DNA of 64,000 nt from Chitinophagaceae bacterium (GTDB lineage Bacteria; Bacteroidota; Bacteroidia; Chitinophagales; Chitinophagaceae): assembly GCA_016713085.1 (NCBI GenBank), contig JADJPV010000001.1, positions 1-64,000 on the forward strand. The letters are read 5' to 3'. A model generated the notes under the pieces. It ran no database searches. It had not been told where the DNA came from and worked only from the letters and a program-made list of their open reading frames with translations. Positions 1 to 10,442 of this stretch are shown in pieces (position 1 is the first letter of the stretch; each line of letters starts with the position of its first letter). The position numbers and the translations under genes are program-made.

Positions 1-1955
1 TTACAAAATGACCTTCAGCATCCATGCCTTCAACAGTTGCCCTTCTTGTTTGCAGATCACCAATTACTGCACCGGTGAGGTCTTCAGAACAAAGTACCTC
101 GAGATGATACATGGGTTCAAGTATCTGCGGATCGGCCTGTTGAAATGCCTGGCGGAAAGCCTGCAGCCCTGCAATCTTAAACGATATATCATTACTGTCA
201 ACAGGATGCATCTTACCATCAAACACACATACACGCACATCACGTACATAAGAGCCGGTTAACGGACCTTCATTCATTTTTTCCATCACACCTTTTAATA
301 CAGAAGGAAGAAAGCGTTGATCAATGGCACCGCCAACTATACAATTATAGTAAACAAGTTTGCCGCCCCATGGCAGTTCATTGATTTCCCTGGCACGTAC
401 GTTAAAATCAGCTGGCTCGGGCATTCCTTCATACCAGGGTTCAATACGTAAATGCACTTCACCAAACTGTCCGCTGCCACCACTTTGTTTTTTATGACGG
501 TACATACTGTCTGCACTGCGACGGATCGTTTCACGGTAAGCAATCCTTGGGCGTTTGAATTTCACTTCAATCTTTTGCAAATGTTCGATTTTCCATTTGG
601 CAACAGCAAGATGCATATCGCCCATACTGTGAATCAGCGTTTGCTTTAATTCCGGTGAAACTTCAACACGAAGAGTTGGATCTTCATGACGGAGCTCATG
701 CAATGCAATGGACAGTTTTTCTTCCTCCCCTTTCTTAGTAGTTTCAATAGCCATTGTAAGATTTGCTGCCGGGAATTCAATGGGAAGCAATTCAATATTT
801 TTCCCTTTTTCGTGCAGTGTATTATTTACATGTGTGTTTTTAAGTTTTAAAGTGGCTCCAATATCACCTGCTGTTAATTCATTTACAGGTGTACGTTTGT
901 TCCCTTCCACTACAAAGAGCTGATTAATTTTTTCTGATGAACCTGTGTTTTCATTCACCAGTTCCATACCTGCTTTAACAACTCCGCTGAAAACTTTAAA
1001 AAGAAAGTTCACCCACATGCGGTTCAGACATTGTTTTGTAAACAAAAATGCAGGTCGGGCCGGCGTCTTCGCAGGTTAATTCTCCTCCTGTTCTTGTTTT
1101 TTGCGGCGGCATTTCATTGGCACTCGGGCACACATTATCAATAAAGCCCATGATCCTGCCACTGCCCATATCTCTTGTTGCGCTTAAACAGAACACAGGA
1201 AACAGGTCATGATTAATGAGTGATTTTTTTAACCCGATTCTCATTTCATCTTCATCGAGTTCACCTTTATCAAGGTAATGTTCCATTAAAGTTTCATCAT
1301 TTACAGCAACTGCTTCTACAAGGATGCGGTGCAGGTCATCTGCTTTTGCTTTTTCTTCATCAGGGATGGGAAGTTTTTCAGGTTTTCCACCTGCATCCGG
1401 AAATTTATACATCGTCATTTTCAGTACATCCACAATAGCATTAAATCCAACACCCTGGTTTAACGGGTACTGAACTACAATAATTTTATTTCCAAAATGC
1501 GACTGAGCTTCATGAACGGTTTTATCAAAGTCAGCTGTTTCATCATCCAGTTTGTTTACTGCAAAAAGCATGGGAGTTTTAAACTGTTCGGTATAATCCC
1601 AGATGATATCTGTTCCTACTTCTACTCCATGTGCCGCATTCAGCAGCATTACTCCGGTATCGGCTACACGGAGAGCACTGATTACTTCGCCAACAAAATC
1701 ATCATAGCCGGGAGTATCAATGATATTGATCTTATAGCCTTTCCATTTTGTGTGAAGTAATTTAGAGAAGATGGTGTTGCCACGTTCATGTTCCAGTTCA
1801 TGATAATCAGCAACAGTATTTTTTTCGGCAATCGTTCCACGGCGTGTAATTATTCCAGCTTCAAAAAGCATACATTCCGCTAAGGTTGTCTTACCTGAGC
1901 CGGCATGGCCCAGCAAGACAATATTTTTTACGTGTGAGGTATCAAAGTCTGCCAT
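1..1955 (-). CDS. EF-G-like translation factor GTPase, C-terminus beyond window, one frameshift
   Basis: This is a translational GTPase of the elongation factor G family, probably the non-essential EF-G paralogue rather than the str-operon FusA. G1 is GHAGSGKT at residues 16-23, G3 is DTPGYDDF near residue 80 and G4 is NKLDDE near residue 134. The switch I segment reads RGNTI instead of the canonical RGITI, which fits a paralogue. The first 319 residues end at a TAA at 996-998 beside a run of five A at 998-1002. Shifting frame there continues the family sequence (domain II, then the domain IV motif SGGSGQFGEVHLRIEP) to base 1. About 640 residues are visible of roughly 700. The break looks like a homopolymer length error. 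The exact role of this paralogue is unknown. Confidence 0.85.
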
Positions 1956-2110
1956 AACAATTTTTTTTATATTAAAAGAATAGCCGTCTTACAAAAATTT
2001 GTAAGAAGCACGGCAAGCATAATCGCAGAGCACGGATAGAATTCGAATGGGTGGTTGGGAATTGTTATGTGGTTTGAAGGGTACATTGTTTTTGTACCTG
2101 GAAACTGGCT

Positions 2111-2488
2111 TTAAGCTTTCGCTATAAAATTGTTGAAATCGTTACGTAATTCGCTTAACGTAAGCGTTAGGGATTCATACTGGTTGTGCAAATCCTCGTG
2201 TTCATGTAATGTGTCTTCGGAAAGTTGACCATCGGCAGCAGAGTGCTCAGTTTGCAGTTTGCGGTCGTGATTTTTGATGGCCTGTTTCAGATCATGAATA
2301 TTGATCTGCTGAATGTAGAACTGGTTGTGGTAGTGTTCAACTTCGGTAAGAACTTCTTTGTCTTTTTGTCCTGAGGCCAAGACCTGTAAATGATCTCTTA
2401 ATTGGCCCATTTCATTGCGATAGGAACGCAGTTGCTCCCTCCAGGAGCTGCATTCCCTGTTTAACTGTGTGGAATCTAAGGAAACCAT
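2111..2488 (-). CDS. small coiled-coil protein of unknown function
   Basis: A 125-residue hydrophilic protein with no signal peptide or membrane segment. Most of it should form alpha-helical coiled coil: heptad-like spacing of leucine and isoleucine runs through residues 15-120, and there is a histidine- and glutamate-rich stretch around EHEDLHNQYESL. I do not recognise a named family. The gene stands alone between the EF-G-like gene and a divergent OmpA gene; the 155 bases downstream carry no other gene. It is likely a cytosolic protein, and coding is supported by a clean reading frame and a compact ATG start. Confidence 0.6.
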   Translation of the reverse strand: MVSLDSTQLNRECSSWREQLRSYRNEMGQLRDHLQVLASGQKDKEVLTEVEHYHNQFYIQQINIHDLKQAIKNHDRKLQTEHSAADGQLSEDTLHEHEDLHNQYESLTLTLSELRNDFNNFIAKA

Positions 2489-2586
2489 GGGAAACAGTTT
2501 TAAAAGTTAATAAATATGTTATCATCAAAGAGCTAACTAAATTTAAGCCATACTTTCCAGATAACCTATAAATATGTTGAAATAAT

Positions 2587-2636
2587 ACGCACAAAAAGAA
2601 TCTTCCCGTTTTCGCATAAAATAACACTTTGTGCGT
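2587..2636. repeat. spaced inverted repeat ACGCACAAA / TTTGTGCGT
   Basis: A perfect 9-bp inverted repeat with arms at 2587-2595 and 2628-2636 lies between the divergent coiled-coil and OmpA genes, 25 bases before the OmpA start codon. It could be a paired operator or an RNA stem in the OmpA leader. The sequence alone cannot decide. Confidence 0.3.
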
Positions 2637-2660
2637 TACTTTACCTACCAAGACATTTCT

Positions 2661-4001
2661 ATGAAACTGACCCAAATTCTAACCGCTGTGGCCTTGCTGG
2701 CCTTTTCTTCTGTTTATGCACAGGAGAAACCTGTAAAAAAAGGGAAAATGCTTTCCTACAATATCAGCTTTGCTGATTATCGACTACCGAAAAAAATCAA
2801 CGATTCTTCGCTCAGTACAGCACTGAAAGAGAAAGACTGGCTGAAACCAGTCAATAAATCATTGGGTATGGGCCTTAGTTTCTGGAAAGGGCTAACCCCG
2901 CATATCGACTTTTCAGGGTCATTAACCGGAACTTTTTCCAACTTCCCTGCTTTTTTTATTAAAGGTGATACGATTGGTGAGGCAAGGTTTACACCGCAGT
3001 TAGATGCCCTGCTGCACTTCAGAATGTTTAGAGAAACAGCAGTTGTGAATCCTTTTTTAACGGGCGGTATCGGGGCGGGATATTTTCATAACCAGTTTGC
3101 AGCCTATGCTCCTTTAGGAACAGGTTTGCAATTCCGATTCAACCAGGGGGTGTACCTGTTTGTACAGATGCAATGGCGCATGAAATTAACTTCAGGGATC
3201 AATGAGGATTACATATTATATAGTGTAGGTTTTGCACAGGATGCAGTACTTAAAAAGAAAAAAAAGCCAGCTGCTGATAAGCCCGTAAAGTCAGCCCTTT
3301 TGCCTGATAAAGACGGAGATGGTGTGGAAGATAAGAACGATCAATGCCCAACTGTAAAAGGAACGGTGAATGGTTGTCCTGATGCAGATGGCGATGGTGT
3401 TGCAGATAAAGATGATAAATGTAAAGATGCAGCCGGTGTTGCAAGATATAGCGGATGCCCTGTGCCGGATGCAGACAAAGACGGCATTAATGATGAAGAA
3501 GATAAATGTAAAGACAAATCGGGTGTTGCACGATATGATGGATGCCCGATTCCTGATACAGATAAAGATGGTGTTAATGATGAAGAAGACAAATGCCCTA
3601 AAGAAGCAGGCACAGTAATAAATGGCGGCTGTCCTGAAATTAAACAGGAAGTAAAACAGAAAGTGGATTTTGCTGCCAGGAATATTTCCTTTGAATTTGC
3701 AAGTGATGTAATCCTTAAAAAATCAAACAAAGCGCTTGATGAAGTAGTTAAAATCTTACAGGACAACCCTGAACTGAAGTTAAACATCGAAGCACATGCT
3801 GACAACCGTGGTACTCCTGAACGGAATATGATGTGGAGTGAACGCAGGGCAAAGGCCGTTGCCGTTTACTTTATCCTGAAAGGAATTGCGCCAAACAGAA
3901 TTAGCTATAAAGGCTTCGGCGACACAAAACCTCTGGCCGATAATGCAACCGAAAAAGGAAGGGCAAAGAACCGGAGAGTAGAAATGAAAGTGAATTATTA
4001 A
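2661..4001 (+). CDS. OmpA-family outer membrane protein with thrombospondin type 3 repeats
   Basis: An outer membrane protein that should anchor to peptidoglycan. I start it at the internal ATG at 2661 because that gives a clean signal peptide (MKLTQILTAVALLAFSSVYA); the upstream in-frame ATG adds ten polar residues. Residues about 25-205 look like a beta-barrel. Residues about 213-325 hold four thrombospondin type 3 calcium-binding repeats of the form DxDxDGVxDxxDxCP. Residues about 335-446 are the OmpA peptidoglycan-binding domain, with NIEAHADNRGTPERN and the ending GRAKNRRVEMKV. The 446-residue length is normal for the family. An intrinsic terminator follows 15 bases after the stop, so it is probably monocistronic. 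Confidence 0.92.
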   Translation: MKLTQILTAVALLAFSSVYAQEKPVKKGKMLSYNISFADYRLPKKINDSSLSTALKEKDWLKPVNKSLGMGLSFWKGLTPHIDFSGSLTGTFSNFPAFFIKGDTIGEARFTPQLDALLHFRMFRETAVVNPFLTGGIGAGYFHNQFAAYAPLGTGLQFRFNQGVYLFVQMQWRMKLTSGINEDYILYSVGFAQDAVLKKKKKPAADKPVKSALLPDKDGDGVEDKNDQCPTVKGTVNGCPDADGDGVADKDDKCKDAAGVARYSGCPVPDADKDGINDEEDKCKDKSGVARYDGCPIPDTDKDGVNDEEDKCPKEAGTVINGGCPEIKQEVKQKVDFAARNISFEFASDVILKKSNKALDEVVKILQDNPELKLNIEAHADNRGTPERNMMWSERRAKAVAVYFILKGIAPNRISYKGFGDTKPLADNATEKGRAKNRRVEMKVNY

Positions 4002-4016
4002 TTATTTAATAATATC

Positions 4017-4045
4017 AAAAATGGCCGGAAGTTCCGGCCATTTTT
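4017..4045 (+). terminator. intrinsic terminator after the OmpA gene
   Basis: Nearly perfect dyad with arms AAAAATGGCCGGAA and TTCCGGCCATTTTT, ending in a T run. It starts 15 bases after the OmpA stop codon. The A and T runs would let it work in both directions. Confidence 0.85.
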
Positions 4046-4155
4046 CGTTTGTAAAAAGGTTGCACGCACTGAAAAAATGTGTATAAGTATTTTTATTATC
4101 CACGCATGCAAAACACAATTAAAATACTCTACTTTAGCCTCCTAAAATTTACAAA

Positions 4156-4656
4156 ATGAAAAAAACACTCCAACTGAGTCTGGTGCTGATAGCATCATTG
4201 CTTGTGCTCGGAATTACCGCCTGTAAAAAGAAATTAAAAGATGCCGACATTCAAACAGCGATTGAAACCGTTTTAAAAGCTGATGCTGATATGGCGGGTA
4301 CAATGGTAAGCGTAAAAGATGGAGTTGCTACTTTAAGTGGGGTATGCACGGATGAAGCCTGCAAAGCCAAATGCGAAGAAGCGGTAAGAAAGATTGAAGG
4401 TGTAAAATCAATTGTCAACAATTGTACTGTAGCTCCCCCTGAAGTTGTTGTGCCTCCTGTTTCGGATGCATTAAGCCAGGCAATTGCTGATGCGGTAAAA
4501 GATTTCCCTGGTGTTAAAACAGAACTGAAAGATGGCGTACTTACACTTACCGGTGAAATTCAAAGAGCTAGTCTGCAAAAAATGATGCAGGGATTGAATG
4601 CACTGAGATCATTAGGATTGAAAGATATTAATTCAAAAGAACTGGTAAAAAAATAA
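4156..4656 (+). CDS. BON-domain lipoprotein
   Basis: A 166-residue periplasmic lipoprotein. The signal peptide ends in the lipobox LGITAC, with the cysteine at residue 23 as the lipid-anchored residue followed by KKK. Two BON domains follow: residues about 30-92, with the core VSVKDGVATLSGVCTD, and about 105-166, with the core LKDGVLTLTGEI, separated by a proline-rich linker. BON domains are thought to bind phospholipid or assist the envelope under stress, as in OsmY. An extra pair of cysteines, CTDEACKAKC, sits in the first domain. The next gene also carries a BON-like domain and follows after 20 bases, so the two form an operon. Confidence 0.88.
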   Translation: MKKTLQLSLVLIASLLVLGITACKKKLKDADIQTAIETVLKADADMAGTMVSVKDGVATLSGVCTDEACKAKCEEAVRKIEGVKSIVNNCTVAPPEVVVPPVSDALSQAIADAVKDFPGVKTELKDGVLTLTGEIQRASLQKMMQGLNALRSLGLKDINSKELVKK

Positions 4657-4676
4657 ACTAACGGAGGAAATAAATT

Positions 4677-5099
4677 ATGGCATTACAAGATAAATACAAA
4701 GAACTGGTTGATACCGCAACTGCAGCACCTGTTATAAATTTAAAGGTTCGTGAACAGGATGGCGTACTATACATTGATGGTGAAAGCACAGGTGCAGTAA
4801 AACAGCAGTTGTGGGACATCTATGGCAAACTTGATCCTGATTATGCTTCAGGCGACCTGATGCTGAACATTAACAGTGTAGCAGGTATCAGCGAAGGTGC
4901 TAAATTAAAAGTAACCACCAACCGCAGCAACCTCAATATCCGCAGCGGCCCCAGTACTCAGGATACCATTGTTGGTAAAGCAGCAAGACATGAAGTTGTT
5001 ACACTTGTTCGCAAAGAAAACGATCAGTGGTGGTTTATTAAAACCGATGCAGGCGAAGAAGGATATTCCTTTACACAATACTTAACACCTGTTGAATAA
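4677..5099 (+). CDS. BON-like plus SH3b domain protein without signal peptide
   Basis: A 140-residue protein. Residues 1-75 resemble a BON-like module (EQDGVLYIDGEST). Residues about 78-138 form a bacterial SH3 domain, with LNIRSGPSTQD and the ending GYSFTQYL. SH3b domains normally bind the cell wall, yet there is no signal peptide: the protein begins MALQDKYKEL after a strong Shine-Dalgarno (GGAGG) at 4663-4667. It shares an operon with the BON lipoprotein just upstream and ends at an intrinsic terminator. Its architecture is similar to LysM/BON stress proteins in which the second domain targets peptidoglycan. Whether it is exported by another route or works in the cytosol is unresolved. Confidence 0.8.
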   Translation: MALQDKYKELVDTATAAPVINLKVREQDGVLYIDGESTGAVKQQLWDIYGKLDPDYASGDLMLNINSVAGISEGAKLKVTTNRSNLNIRSGPSTQDTIVGKAARHEVVTLVRKENDQWWFIKTDAGEEGYSFTQYLTPVE

Positions 5100-5119
5100 T
5101 CTTTTAGTATAATTTTCTG

Positions 5120-5145
5120 AAAAGGCTTTCGAAAGGAAGCCTTTT
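5120..5145 (+). terminator. intrinsic terminator of the BON operon
   Basis: Hairpin with arms AAAAGGCTT and AAGCCTTTT around an 8-base loop, followed by a T-rich stretch, 20 bases after the stop codon. Confidence 0.75.
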
Positions 5146-5213
5146 CTATTTTTGCCGCAGCGATTAAAAGCAAACTCTATTTCAAAAAAAGAATTGACCA
5201 ATAACAACAAACT

Positions 5214-5714
5214 GTGCACCTGCAAACATCACTTAATATCATTCAGCAACTGGCAACTGAAAAAGAAGAAGAAAACAACCGCTTTGTTTCATTCCTGAAG
5301 CAACAGGATATGGATACGACGGATGAACAGGTTAACACACTGAACAAACTCATTGAACCGCAGATTGACTGCACTGCCTGCGGCAACTGCTGCAAAAATT
5401 TAATGATCAATGTAACGGAAGAAGAAGCTGACCGTGTTGCAGCAAGATTACAACTCGACAGAAAAAATTTTGATGAACAGTACCTCGAAAAAGGCGGTTA
5501 TGGTTTAATGGTCATCAATACAATTCCCTGTCATTTCTTAGCAGATAATAAATGCACAGTGTACGAAGACCGGTTTGCCGGTTGCCGTGAATTCCCCGCC
5601 CTGCATCTCCCCTATTTTACAAAGAGATTATTTACGGTGATGATGCATTACAACCGCTGCCCGATTATTTTTAATGTGGTGGAAGAACTGAAAGCAGAAA
5701 CAGGATTTCATTAA
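5214..5714 (+). CDS. YkgJ-family cysteine cluster protein
   Basis: A 166-residue protein with the cysteine cluster of the YkgJ/CxxCxxCC family, which is thought to bind zinc or iron. The cluster is CTACGNCC near residues 54-61, with further cysteines in IPCHF, NKCTVYEDR, AGCREFP and NRCP. The order C-x2-C-x2-CC, then C, then C-x-VYE-R-x3-CR-x-FP matches the family. Codons open with GTG at 5214; no ATG gives the full N-terminal helix. It lies alone between the BON operon and a TPR gene. The function of the family is not established; the cluster suggests a metal-handling or redox role in the cytosol. Confidence 0.88.
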   Translation: MHLQTSLNIIQQLATEKEEENNRFVSFLKQQDMDTTDEQVNTLNKLIEPQIDCTACGNCCKNLMINVTEEEADRVAARLQLDRKNFDEQYLEKGGYGLMVINTIPCHFLADNKCTVYEDRFAGCREFPALHLPYFTKRLFTVMMHYNRCPIIFNVVEELKAETGFH

Positions 5715-5780
5715 AAAAAATCTGCTTTTCTTTTAAGAAGATAAAAATTATTGTATTTTTTATTCCCTTAAATCATCAGC

Positions 5781-7522
5781 ATGAAACTAAAACTGCTCTT
5801 CCTTACAATTTCTGCCTTCTTTTCTGCACAGCTGGCAGTACAGCTAACTGACAGTTATCAGAATAAACAACTCATCAAATCAATCAGCAGTTATAAACAA
5901 AAAACAGTTCTCCGTTGCGGACCCGATTGGGAAGCCCTGAAACCTTTTTTAGAAGAAGCTGACATTCCCCCTGTACCCGGTGCAGGTAACTATAAATGGA
6001 AAATCAGCACAAAAAATGACAGTGCTCAGTTCTACTTTAACCAGGGCATTAACATGTATTATGGCTTTCACATTATTGAAGCCATGGCTTCATTCAGGAA
6101 AGCGGAGAAATTCGATCCCGGTTGTGCTATGATGCATTGGGCAAAGGCACTGGCTTTCGGGCCGAATATTAATGATCTTGGTTATGCTGCTTCTCCGGAT
6201 GCATTACTTGCAGTGAATAAAGCTGCGGAGTTAAATGCATCATGCACAGCAGTAGAAAAAGCACTGATTGAAGCACAACAGATTCGGTATTCATCCGATT
6301 CAACCCAAACAAGAGAACATTTAAATCACTTGTATGCAGACAGAATGAAAGCAATTTATGAACACTTTCCGGCACATGCAGACATTGCCGCATTATATGC
6401 TGATGCTCTGATGCTGCAGCATCCATGGGACCTTTGGTTCACTAACGGCAATCCCAAACCGTGGACTCCGCAAATCAGAACGGTGCTTGAGAAATTATTG
6501 AAGAATACTCCCGCCCACCCCGGTGCTAATCATTATTACATTCATGTAATGGAGCCATCTCCGTTTGCAAGTCTTGCAATTCCAAGTGCTGACAGGTTAG
6601 GCAGTTTAACACCTGCCCTTTCGCATATGGTACATATGCCCTCACATATTTATCTGCGTACCGGTAATTATAACAAAGGCGGTATAGTAAATGAAAAAGC
6701 TGTTGACAGTTATAAAAAAATGATTCCCCTGTACAGTGCAGTTACAGGAAATGATTTTCTATACATCATTCATAACCTGCATATGCAAACCAATCATGCA
6801 ATGCTTGCCGGAAAAATGAAGTATGCTGTTAAATCAGCTGAGGCAACAGCAAACAGCATCCCGAAAGAATACTTAACAATGGAAGGCGCATTGGGCAGTT
6901 ATATTCAGTACATCTATATGACTACTGTATTTGTTGACATTCGTTTTGGAAGATGGGATGCATTACTTGCACAAACCAAGCCGGCTGAAAAACAGGTATA
7001 CGCAACCGTTCTTTATCATTTTGGAAGAGGTATGGCAATGGCAAATAAAAACAAAACTTCAGAAGCAAAAGAAGAGTTGGCACAAATCAGTCACCTGCTT
7101 AAAGACAGCAGTCTGTATCTTCCATTCTTACCTTTTTCCCCATCTATTGAAGGAGCTGAAATTGCCGCAAGCCTGTTGGAAGGAACCATTGCATTAAAAG
7201 AAAAAACTATACAACAGCAATTGAACATTTCTCCAAAGCATCTGCATCCGAAGAACAAATGGTGTATAATGAACCAAGAGACTGGATACTGAACCCCAAA
7301 CATTATCTTGGAAACGCATACCTGGAAAATAAACAGTGGAAGGAAGCTGAAACAGCTTTCAGGAATGATCTTAAAAACAATAACAATAATATCTGGGCAT
7401 TAACAGGCTTGTACACTTCATTGCTGAAACAGCAGAAACAAACAGAAGCAGAAAAAATAGCACTACAAATAAAACAGGCTGCTGCTCAAACAGATGTTAA
7501 GATCAGTGCAGCAGTTTTTTAA
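5781..7522 (+). CDS. TPR-repeat secreted protein, one frameshift
   Basis: A tetratricopeptide-repeat protein with an N-terminal signal peptide (residues about 1-20), probably periplasmic. TPR-like helical pairs run from residue 80 onward (FNQGINMYYGFHIIEAMASF) and continue to the end (YLENKQWKEAETAF). The family motif HMPSHIYLRTGNY is present near residue 290. The frame breaks at the six-A run 7201-7206: adding one A gives KEKNYTTAIEHFSKAS and joins smoothly to VYNEPRDW, a motif typical of this family. The corrected length is about 580 residues. Its stop overlaps the stop of the convergent hutG by four bases. Function is unknown; TPRs suggest a protein-interaction scaffold. Confidence 0.8.
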
Positions 7523-8571
7523 ATTGCCGTATGCGCTTTTATAAAATCGCTTACCAGGTAACTGATGAGTTTACCGGTAGTGTCGTTCTTTCTTCCATCA
7601 TTTAAAAAACTGGCGCCTTCACAAATATGGAGGTAGGCAACCTTGCAGTCAGTAGCAGCAAAGCTGATGTATTTTCTTGCATGTAAGGCTGTAATGCCGC
7701 TTGGCGTAATGGCGCTGCTGAGTGTATGTTCAATACAATCAAGATCCAGCTCAATACCGGTATGCATGTCTTCCGTAAAACCGGTTGCATGTGCTACAGA
7801 CTGAATAAAGTTTCTTTTTTCGTGAAGAAAAATATCTTCATACGTAATTAAATCAATGAACGGATTATTCACAATGTCGATCCACACATTCTGGTGAATA
7901 TAATTTTCATGTACGCCTACCACACAGTATTTCTGCAGGTAACCATCATCTTCTGCGTAGCGGAATGCGTTACCGCTGTGTCGTCCTTCTGCAGGACGGT
8001 AATCAGTATGTGCATCGAGATTAATGCAATTAATTTGTGCAAGTGGTAAAACGCCTGCCTTATGTAAACCCTTGGCTGCACCTTTAATTAAAGGATAAGC
8101 ATTATTATGTCCGCCACCAATTGCGATTGGAATTTTATTTCTTGCTGTAATGATTTTTGTTAATTGCTCTACATCTTCATCCACCAGCGTTACAGCATGA
8201 CGGTAGGCTTCAATCTTTTCATCATGCCCATGAGCATTTCCTTCAATTAAAGTTTCTATGTCAGAAAAATCAAAATGACCCAGCAGCATAATTTCATCAC
8301 CCTGCAAAAAATCACTGCTCTGAGTATTTAAAAAAGCATTTAAGAATGGAAACCAGGCTGTATTTGTTCCTCCTACTCCACCATTTGCTTTTACACCAAT
8401 ATCCTCCGGAATACCAAACAACACATACTTGGCATTTGATTTTTCCAGCACCTGTTCAAACTGTTCACGGGTATTTACAAGCTGAACCCTTTCACCTAAC
8501 TTGGTTTCAAAACGGCGGATCTTGGTAAGCGTAAGAACATCCTCTTTATTATAAAAACGGAAGCGTTGCAT
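7519..8571 (-). CDS. hutG: formimidoylglutamase-like arginase-family hydrolase
   Basis: An arginase-fold binuclear manganese hydrolase, 350 residues. The metal ligands sit in the family motifs GGGHNNAYP (residues about 153-161), NLDAHTDYRP (about 184-193) and ELDLD (about 275-279). The arginase fold alone does not separate arginase, agmatinase and formimidoylglutamase. The gene directly upstream on the same strand encodes imidazolonepropionase, whose product N-formimidoyl-L-glutamate is the substrate of HutG, so I infer HutG activity, releasing formamide and glutamate. It follows hutI by 51 bases. The histidase and urocanase genes are not in the window. Confidence 0.83.
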   Translation of the reverse strand: MQRFRFYNKEDVLTLTKIRRFETKLGERVQLVNTREQFEQVLEKSNAKYVLFGIPEDIGVKANGGVGGTNTAWFPFLNAFLNTQSSDFLQGDEIMLLGHFDFSDIETLIEGNAHGHDEKIEAYRHAVTLVDEDVEQLTKIITARNKIPIAIGGGHNNAYPLIKGAAKGLHKAGVLPLAQINCINLDAHTDYRPAEGRHSGNAFRYAEDDGYLQKYCVVGVHENYIHQNVWIDIVNNPFIDLITYEDIFLHEKRNFIQSVAHATGFTEDMHTGIELDLDCIEHTLSSAITPSGITALHARKYISFAATDCKVAYLHICEGASFLNDGRKNDTTGKLISYLVSDFIKAHTAI

Positions 8572-8622
8572 AGTATCAAATTTGTGTCAGAATGAAGTTA
8601 GTTGTTTTATTCTAACAGAGCA

Positions 8623-9863
8623 TCAGCTAAAAAACTCCCCGGCTATCATTACTTTATCGATAAGGTTTGAACCAAATGAATACGGAAGATATGCCAGTGA
8701 AGGGATAGGTTTTGTAAAGATGAGGTTAGCCCTTTTCCCGACTGTAATACTTCCCAGTTCATGTTCCAGTTCCATAGCACAGGCTGCATTGATGGTTGCT
8801 GCGTTGATGGCTTCTTCCGGCAACATCTTCATGCCAATACAACTCATCGCAACCACAAGGTTCATATTACTGCTGGGTGAAGAGCCGGGATTAAAATCAC
8901 TTGCAAGGGCAACAGCAGCACCTGCATCAATCAATTGACGGGCCGGTTGAAAAGGCATCCGCAAAAAGAAAGCGGCAGTGGGCAGCAATGTTCCAATAGT
9001 TGATGAAGTTGCTAAATCTTTGATATCTTTTTCTGTCATTGTTTCAAGATGATCAACAGTCAATGCATTTAGCTCAATCGCTTTTTGCAGGCCGCCAATA
9101 CTGTTAAGCTGATTAACATGCAGTTTGGGTGCTAACCAGTACTTTGATGCAGCTTTGCAGATCGTTTCCATTTCATCTGCAGAAAAGAACCCTTCTTCAC
9201 AAAATACATCCACATAATCAGCCAGTTCTTCTTCTGCTATCACCGGAAGCATTTCATTTATGATGAGATCAATATAACCCCGATGATTTTCTTTATACTC
9301 CGGCGGGTATGTATGCGCTGCAAGAAAAGTTGCTTTTACAGGAATGGGTGAGGTTTCTTTCAGTTTTTTAATTACACGTAACATTTTTAATTCAGCTTCA
9401 ACAGAAAGACCATATCCGCTTTTATTTCTACGGCACCTGTGCCTGTTTGTATCAACTCCTGCAAACGGCTCCATGCAAGCCTTACCAATTCAAGTTCTGT
9501 TTTCTCTGCCAACTTTTTTGCAGAGTTTAAAATACCTCCACCCTTTGCAGCAATTTCTGAATAGCTGAGTCCTTTTATTTTATCAACAAACTCATCTTCA
9601 CGGCTGGCGGCAAACACGAGATGGGTATGACTGTCGCACCAGGTGGGTAAAACACATTGACCGGTTGCATCAAATTTATTATGAATAGTTTCTTCCCTGT
9701 TGCCAATCGCCTCCATCGTTCCATACTCAGCAATCAACCCATCTTTAACTACTAAGAAAGCATTTTCAATACAAGGCAGATTTGCCAATTCATTTCCACG
9801 GAGTAAATTCGATTTTTCTCTTACCCCAACCAGTTGCTGAATATTTGTAACAAGAACAGTCAT
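8623..9863 (-). CDS. hutI: imidazolonepropionase, one frameshift
   Basis: A zinc amidohydrolase that opens 4-imidazolone-5-propionate in histidine degradation. Metal ligands are in the motif CDSHTHLVFA (residues about 75-84), with further ligand regions at FLAAHTYP, LHVNQLN, VDHLE and ALASDFNPGSS, in the usual family order. The reading frame breaks at 9420-9423, where four T on the plus strand should be five. Restoring one base joins TGAVEIK to SGYGLSVE, exactly the family consensus, and gives 413 residues, the normal length. It forms an operon with hutG downstream. The first Met at 9863 is preceded by an AT-rich promoter region shared with a divergent gene. Confidence 0.88.
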
Positions 9864-9923
9864 GTTATAAATGTAGCAGATTTATTTTTGTGAACTAAAT
9901 TTACAAAGTAAGTTTATTCAGTA

Positions 9924-10442
9924 ATGGAACGCTTTACCACAATAATATTGAAATACAGAAGCCAGGGTGAAAAAACCGGCTGGACCTATATTGAAATTCC
10001 TGAAGAAATACCACAAAAACTAAAACCTGGAAATAAAAAAGAGTTTAAGGTAAAAGGCAAACTCGATCAATATAGTTTTCAACGCATGTCGTTATACCCG
10101 GTTGGTGGCGGGAAATTTATTATGTCGCTGAATGCTGACATAAGAAAAGCAATCGGAAAAAGGCAAGGCGCATCAATTAATGTTCAGATATCAGCTGACG
10201 AAAGTGAATTTATTTTTAATGCTGATTTTATGGAATGTCTGAATGATGAGCCAAAAGCACTGAATCATTTCAAAACGCTGCCCGGCTCCCATCAACGCTA
10301 TTTCAGCAAATGGATCGAAAGTGCAAAAACAGAAATAACCAGGGCAAAACGGATTGTAATGGCAGTAAATGCTTTGTCGAAAAAATGGGGTTACGGGGAA
10401 ATGATCAGGGCCGGTAAGGACCGAAAAGACTCTTTTAGCTGA
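9924..10442 (+). CDS. DUF1905 / YdeI-OmpD-associated family protein
   Basis: A 172-residue cytosolic protein with two recognisable parts. Residues about 1-90 are a DUF1905 beta-barrel, with GWTYIEIPEEI and a conserved GKRQGASINVQI segment. Residues about 105-172 are the YdeI/OmpD-associated helical tail, with FKTLPGSHQRYFSKWIESAKT. Both halves together are common in Bacteroidota. The biochemical role is not known; the YdeI group has been tied to antibacterial peptide tolerance, which should not be taken as shown here. The gene is divergent from hutI and not in an obvious operon. A weak hairpin (10537-10555) lies 94 bases after its stop. Confidence 0.82.
   Translation: MERFTTIILKYRSQGEKTGWTYIEIPEEIPQKLKPGNKKEFKVKGKLDQYSFQRMSLYPVGGGKFIMSLNADIRKAIGKRQGASINVQISADESEFIFNADFMECLNDEPKALNHFKTLPGSHQRYFSKWIESAKTEITRAKRIVMAVNALSKKWGYGEMIRAGKDRKDSFS

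Noticed and set aside
3310..3640. Repetitive DNA in the OmpA gene, considered as a tandem repeat array
   Set aside because: The repeats are codon-level and encode thrombospondin type 3 repeats. There are no spacers as in a CRISPR array.
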